Assembly (NCBI GenBank): GCA_015487435.1
Contig: WFPU01000091.1
Location: forward strand, 1 to 7,261
DNA: 7,261 nucleotides
Source: Sulfurimonas sp.
GTDB taxonomy: Bacteria > Campylobacterota > Campylobacteria > Campylobacterales > Sulfurimonadaceae
Direction of reading: 5' to 3'
Shown here: positions 5,709-7,261 of the stretch, piece by piece
Layout of the letters: every line of letters begins with the position of its first letter
Numbering within the stretch: the first letter of the stretch is position 1
The notes under the pieces: model-generated
What the model was told of the DNA's origin: nothing
The model's input: only the letters and a program-made list of their open reading frames with translations
Database searches by the model: none
Program-made: the position numbers and the translations under genes

Positions 5709-6767
5709 TCATTTAAGTGTAATAATTTTATTCAAAATTTGTTTAAAATCTAACTGCTCACTTACTCCACCCTTATCAAATGCCACCTTTGGCATGCCAT
5801 ATATAGTAGCACTACTTTCACTTTCTCCTAGTGTATATCCACCAGCTTTTTTGATATTAACCATGCCTTCAGCTCCATCATCGCCAATCCCGGTAAGAAG
5901 AACACCAATTACTTGAGATGGTTTTAATACATCTAATACACTATTCATCATATAATCAACTGATGGTTGAAAAAATGATTTTCCTTTACTCTTTTCTTCG
6001 CGAACGACAATTTTACCAGATGATTTTTTACTAAACATAAAGTGAATTCCACCACGGGCTACATATATATTTCCCGGTAATATTTCCATATTATTTTTAG
6101 TTTCATGGACATTCAAAACAGAACTACGATTAAGTCTTGAAGCGAATGAGCTTGTAAACTGTTCTGGCATGTGTTGAACTATACAGATAGGATACTTATA
6201 ATTTTGTGGTACTGATGAACAGATTTGATCTATCAATCCTGGTCCACCTGTAGAAGACCCTATCAATACAATTTTTTCAATATCTTTACTTGTTATATTT
6301 TCATTCACTGGATTTGCAGGTGGGATTACTCTTCTCTCCCTTTTAGGTGGTGTTTTTCTTACTTTTAATCTTCTTGTTGGAATTCTAGATAAAGATTTTA
6401 CTTTTTGTATTATTGATTCTGTATTTTCTGTCCTGCCAACATTCATAGTGCCTGGTTTTGATATATAATCAATCGCTCCCAAATCAAGAGCATCCATAGT
6501 TATGCCAGCATCAGCAGTTGTAAGTGAACTTACCATCAAAATTGCTGTTGGTTTTTTAGCCATAATCTGCCTAACTGCTTCAATACCATCCATAACTGGC
6601 ATATTTATATCCATTGTGATTACATCGTATTGGGTAGCTGTAGCCATATCAACAGCTTCTTGTCCATTTTTTGCTGTATCTATCTCAAAACCCAGCTCAT
6701 TAATCATATCTGTCAGTTGTTTTCTAACTAGTGCTGAGTCATCCACTATTAAAACTTTTTTTGCCAC
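5709..6767 (-). CDS. cheB: Chemoreceptor methylesterase/deamidase CheB, response regulator
   Basis: This 352-residue enzyme removes methyl groups from receptor glutamates and deamidates receptor glutamines; phosphorylation by CheA activates it. The receiver domain (residues 1-120) has Asp9-Asp10, phospho-acceptor Asp53 in TMDINMPVMDG, Ser80/Ser81 at the switch Thr position and Lys104 in YISKP. A linker (about 125-165) carries a strongly basic stretch of Arg and Lys (132-146). The methylesterase domain contains Ser172 in IGSSTGGP, His199 in VQHMPEQFT and Asp297 in LTGIGDDGAEGM, giving a complete catalytic triad. The length is normal. The start is GTG, overlapping the cheW stop by one base (TAGTG), with only a weak purine-rich site (AAAGAG) upstream, so translational coupling to cheW is likely. 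Confidence 0.97.
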   Translation of the reverse strand: MAKKVLIVDDSALVRKQLTDMINELGFEIDTAKNGQEAVDMATATQYDVITMDINMPVMDGIEAVRQIMAKKPTAILMVSSLTTADAGITMDALDLGAIDYISKPGTMNVGRTENTESIIQKVKSLSRIPTRRLKVRKTPPKRERRVIPPANPVNENITSKDIEKIVLIGSSTGGPGLIDQICSSVPQNYKYPICIVQHMPEQFTSSFASRLNRSSVLNVHETKNNMEILPGNIYVARGGIHFMFSKKSSGKIVVREEKSKGKSFFQPSVDYMMNSVLDVLKPSQVIGVLLTGIGDDGAEGMVNIKKAGGYTLGESESSATIYGMPKVAFDKGGVSEQLDFKQILNKIITLK

Positions 6768-6769
6768 TA
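6765..6769 (-). promoter_or_regulatory. cheW stop/cheB start overlap (TAGTG)
   Basis: The cheW stop TAG and the cheB start GTG share one G. This is a classic stop-start coupling arrangement, in which ribosomes ending cheW can restart on cheB. With the weak upstream purine site, it suggests that the cheB level is tied to cheW translation. Confidence 0.6.
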
Positions 6770-7243
6770 GTTACTCTTTTCTTTAATTATTTTTTGTATA
6801 TCCATCTTTAAAACCAATCTTTTACCATCATCTAGATGCAATACATCTGTTAAATATGTATCATCTTGAGATATTATCTCTTCTTTTGATACTGATAATA
6901 TATCACTAACATTATCAACTACAAAACCAACTTTAGTATCATCTATATTGCATACTATTATTTTAGAATCTTCTTTAAAATCAAAATCTATATTTAAAAT
7001 ATTTCCCAAAGATACTATTGGTACTATTTGTCCACGAATATTTATAACTCCATCGATATAATCGTTAGTATATACAAGACCTGTTGATTTTTCAAAATCA
7101 ATTATCTCAGCTACAATATCAACTTCAAATGAATATTCTTTTCCTTTAAGTTCAAAAAGTATAAACTCAGAGAAATTTTCATCATCTACTTGATTTTCAG
7201 TAATTAAATCTTTTAAATCAACATATGATTCATTTTCATTCAA
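6767..7243 (-). CDS. cheW: Chemotaxis coupling protein CheW
   Basis: This 158-residue scaffold links chemoreceptors to CheA. Residues about 25-155 form one CheW domain: FSEFILFELKGKEYSFEV (24-41), the family motif GVINIRGQIVPIVSLG (65-80) with Arg70 at the position equivalent to the receptor/CheA-contacting Arg62 of E. coli CheW, then VGFVVDNVSDIL (105-116) and a terminal strand-helix ending in KEKSN. An acidic N-terminal extension of about 23 residues precedes the fold. The start is probably TTG at 7243. An in-frame stop TAA at 7261-7259 lies five codons upstream, no ATG or GTG exists between them, and no in-frame ATG occurs before the domain. A purine-rich AAGAGA about 11 bases upstream is a weak ribosome site. 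It is the first gene of the visible operon; its promoter is outside the window. Confidence 0.95.
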   Translation of the reverse strand: MNENESYVDLKDLITENQVDDENFSEFILFELKGKEYSFEVDIVAEIIDFEKSTGLVYTNDYIDGVINIRGQIVPIVSLGNILNIDFDFKEDSKIIVCNIDDTKVGFVVDNVSDILSVSKEEIISQDDTYLTDVLHLDDGKRLVLKMDIQKIIKEKSN

Positions 7244-7261
7244 AATTATTTCTGTCTCTTA

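Noticed and set aside
6502..6786. Plus-strand open frame of 94 codons with hydrophobic translation
   Set aside because: It mirrors the CheB receiver domain. The apparent hydrophobicity is a by-product of reading the opposite strand of an AT-rich receiver gene.

Overview
The window is a single, tightly packed chemosensory operon read entirely on the minus strand. In transcription order (right to left) it holds: cheW (6767-7243), cheB (5709-6767), a HEAT-repeat protein gene (5075-5698), cheR (4241-5071), a cheY-type response regulator (3860-4231), a very short CheZ-like gene (3458 to about 3847), a second cheY (3060-3425), a long cheA without a receiver domain (331-3051), and the first 106 codons of a protein that joins half a CheW fold to the start of a CZB zinc-binding domain (1-319, cut by the window edge). 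Gaps between genes run from a 1-base overlap to 32 bases. No stretch lacks a gene, and I see no internal promoter or terminator.

The DNA is strongly AT-rich (roughly 28-30% GC in the parts I counted by hand) and the proteins are rich in Lys, Ile, Asn and Asp/Glu. Most genes have clear AGGAG-type ribosome sites. Together with the half-CheW/CZB architecture and the CheZ-like protein lying between two CheY genes, this suggests a free-living Campylobacterota member (Sulfurimonas-, Sulfuricurvum- or Arcobacter-like). That placement is inference from style, not from a database match. CheA proteins of host-associated Campylobacterota, as I know them, usually carry a C-terminal receiver domain. This CheA does not, so the operon may be a separate chemosensory system from the canonical one.

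The genes form a nearly complete signalling circuit. CheW couples receptors to CheA. CheA autophosphorylates on His42 and would pass phosphate to the two CheY proteins and to CheB. CheR and CheB set receptor methylation. The CheZ-like protein would dephosphorylate CheY. No receptor is encoded in the window, so receptors must be upstream, downstream or elsewhere in the genome. Two members have no textbook role in the circuit: the HEAT-repeat protein between cheB and cheR, and the half-CheW/CZB protein after cheA. The latter may bring a zinc/redox-type sensor into the signalling array. These two, and the minimal CheZ, are the most interesting parts of the window.
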